Of a DNA stretch of 64,000 bases, positions 63,865-64,000 are shown piece after piece. Numbering within the stretch: the first letter of the stretch is position 1; each line of letters begins with the position of its first letter. The notes under the pieces were generated by a model. It was not told the DNA's origin. It saw only the letters and a list, made by a program, of their open reading frames with translations, and searched no databases. The stretch covers positions 1 to 64,000 of the forward strand of contig CANQUJ010000010.1 in NCBI GenBank assembly GCA_947627005.1, in the 5' to 3' direction. The DNA is from an uncultured Clostridia bacterium (lineage in GTDB: Bacteria; Bacillota; Clostridia; Oscillospirales; Ruminococcaceae). Made by a program: the position numbers and the translations under genes.

Positions 63865-64000
63865 TTTTATCCTCCTTAAAAAGAAAACTAACCCGCATTT
63901 TGACGCAAAAATGCCGTTACTGCGATTATATCACATATTTTTTAAAATTACAAGGGCTTTTTTGATTTATTTGACAAATTTGCGAAACCGCCCCGAAGCG

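Overview
The window looks like a Gram-positive Clostridia (Oscillospiraceae/Ruminococcus-like) chromosome segment; this taxonomic guess is inferred only from protein style. Main blocks, left to right: (1) a tad-type secretion/pilus operon running off the left edge (TadZ-TadA-TadB-TadC-like, minus strand); (2) an isolated serine recombinase; (3) an intracellular glycoside hydrolase operon (GH3, GH43 fused in frame to an AlkD-like DNA-alkylation-repair domain, ferredoxin-type aldo/keto reductase, GH95); (4) DUF362, YbaK, LOG and LuxS genes; (5) a mannan-like locus (two GH26 lipoproteins, AraC regulator, SGNH esterase lipoprotein); (6) ECF sigma/anti-sigma, DUF2975+XRE; (7) a divergent phosphorelay/c-di-GMP cluster (hybrid kinase; HD-GYP response regulator, HPt, GGDEF); (8) metallophosphoesterase, cytoplasmic BMP-type protein, LytTR/GHKL two-component pair; (9) an apparently complete monoderm type IV pilus operon (PilB, PilT, PilC, pilins, PilD, PilM, PilN, PilO), followed by a 2620-aa prepilin with a class III pilin N-terminus and three small pseudopilins, one GspK-like without Glu5; (10) TldD/TldE, an esterase lipoprotein, a glycolipid glycosyltransferase, PlsY, a palindrome-rich repeat island, and a Gfo/Idh plus TIM-barrel sugar operon. 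The leading candidates for something new are the giant modular pilin and its putative tip complex, the GH43-AlkD fusion, simple repeats abutting the -35 boxes of the pilB and plsY promoters, and an approximately 0.4-kb palindromic island flanked by a 20/21-bp direct repeat. No rRNA, tRNA or CRISPR array was recognised.
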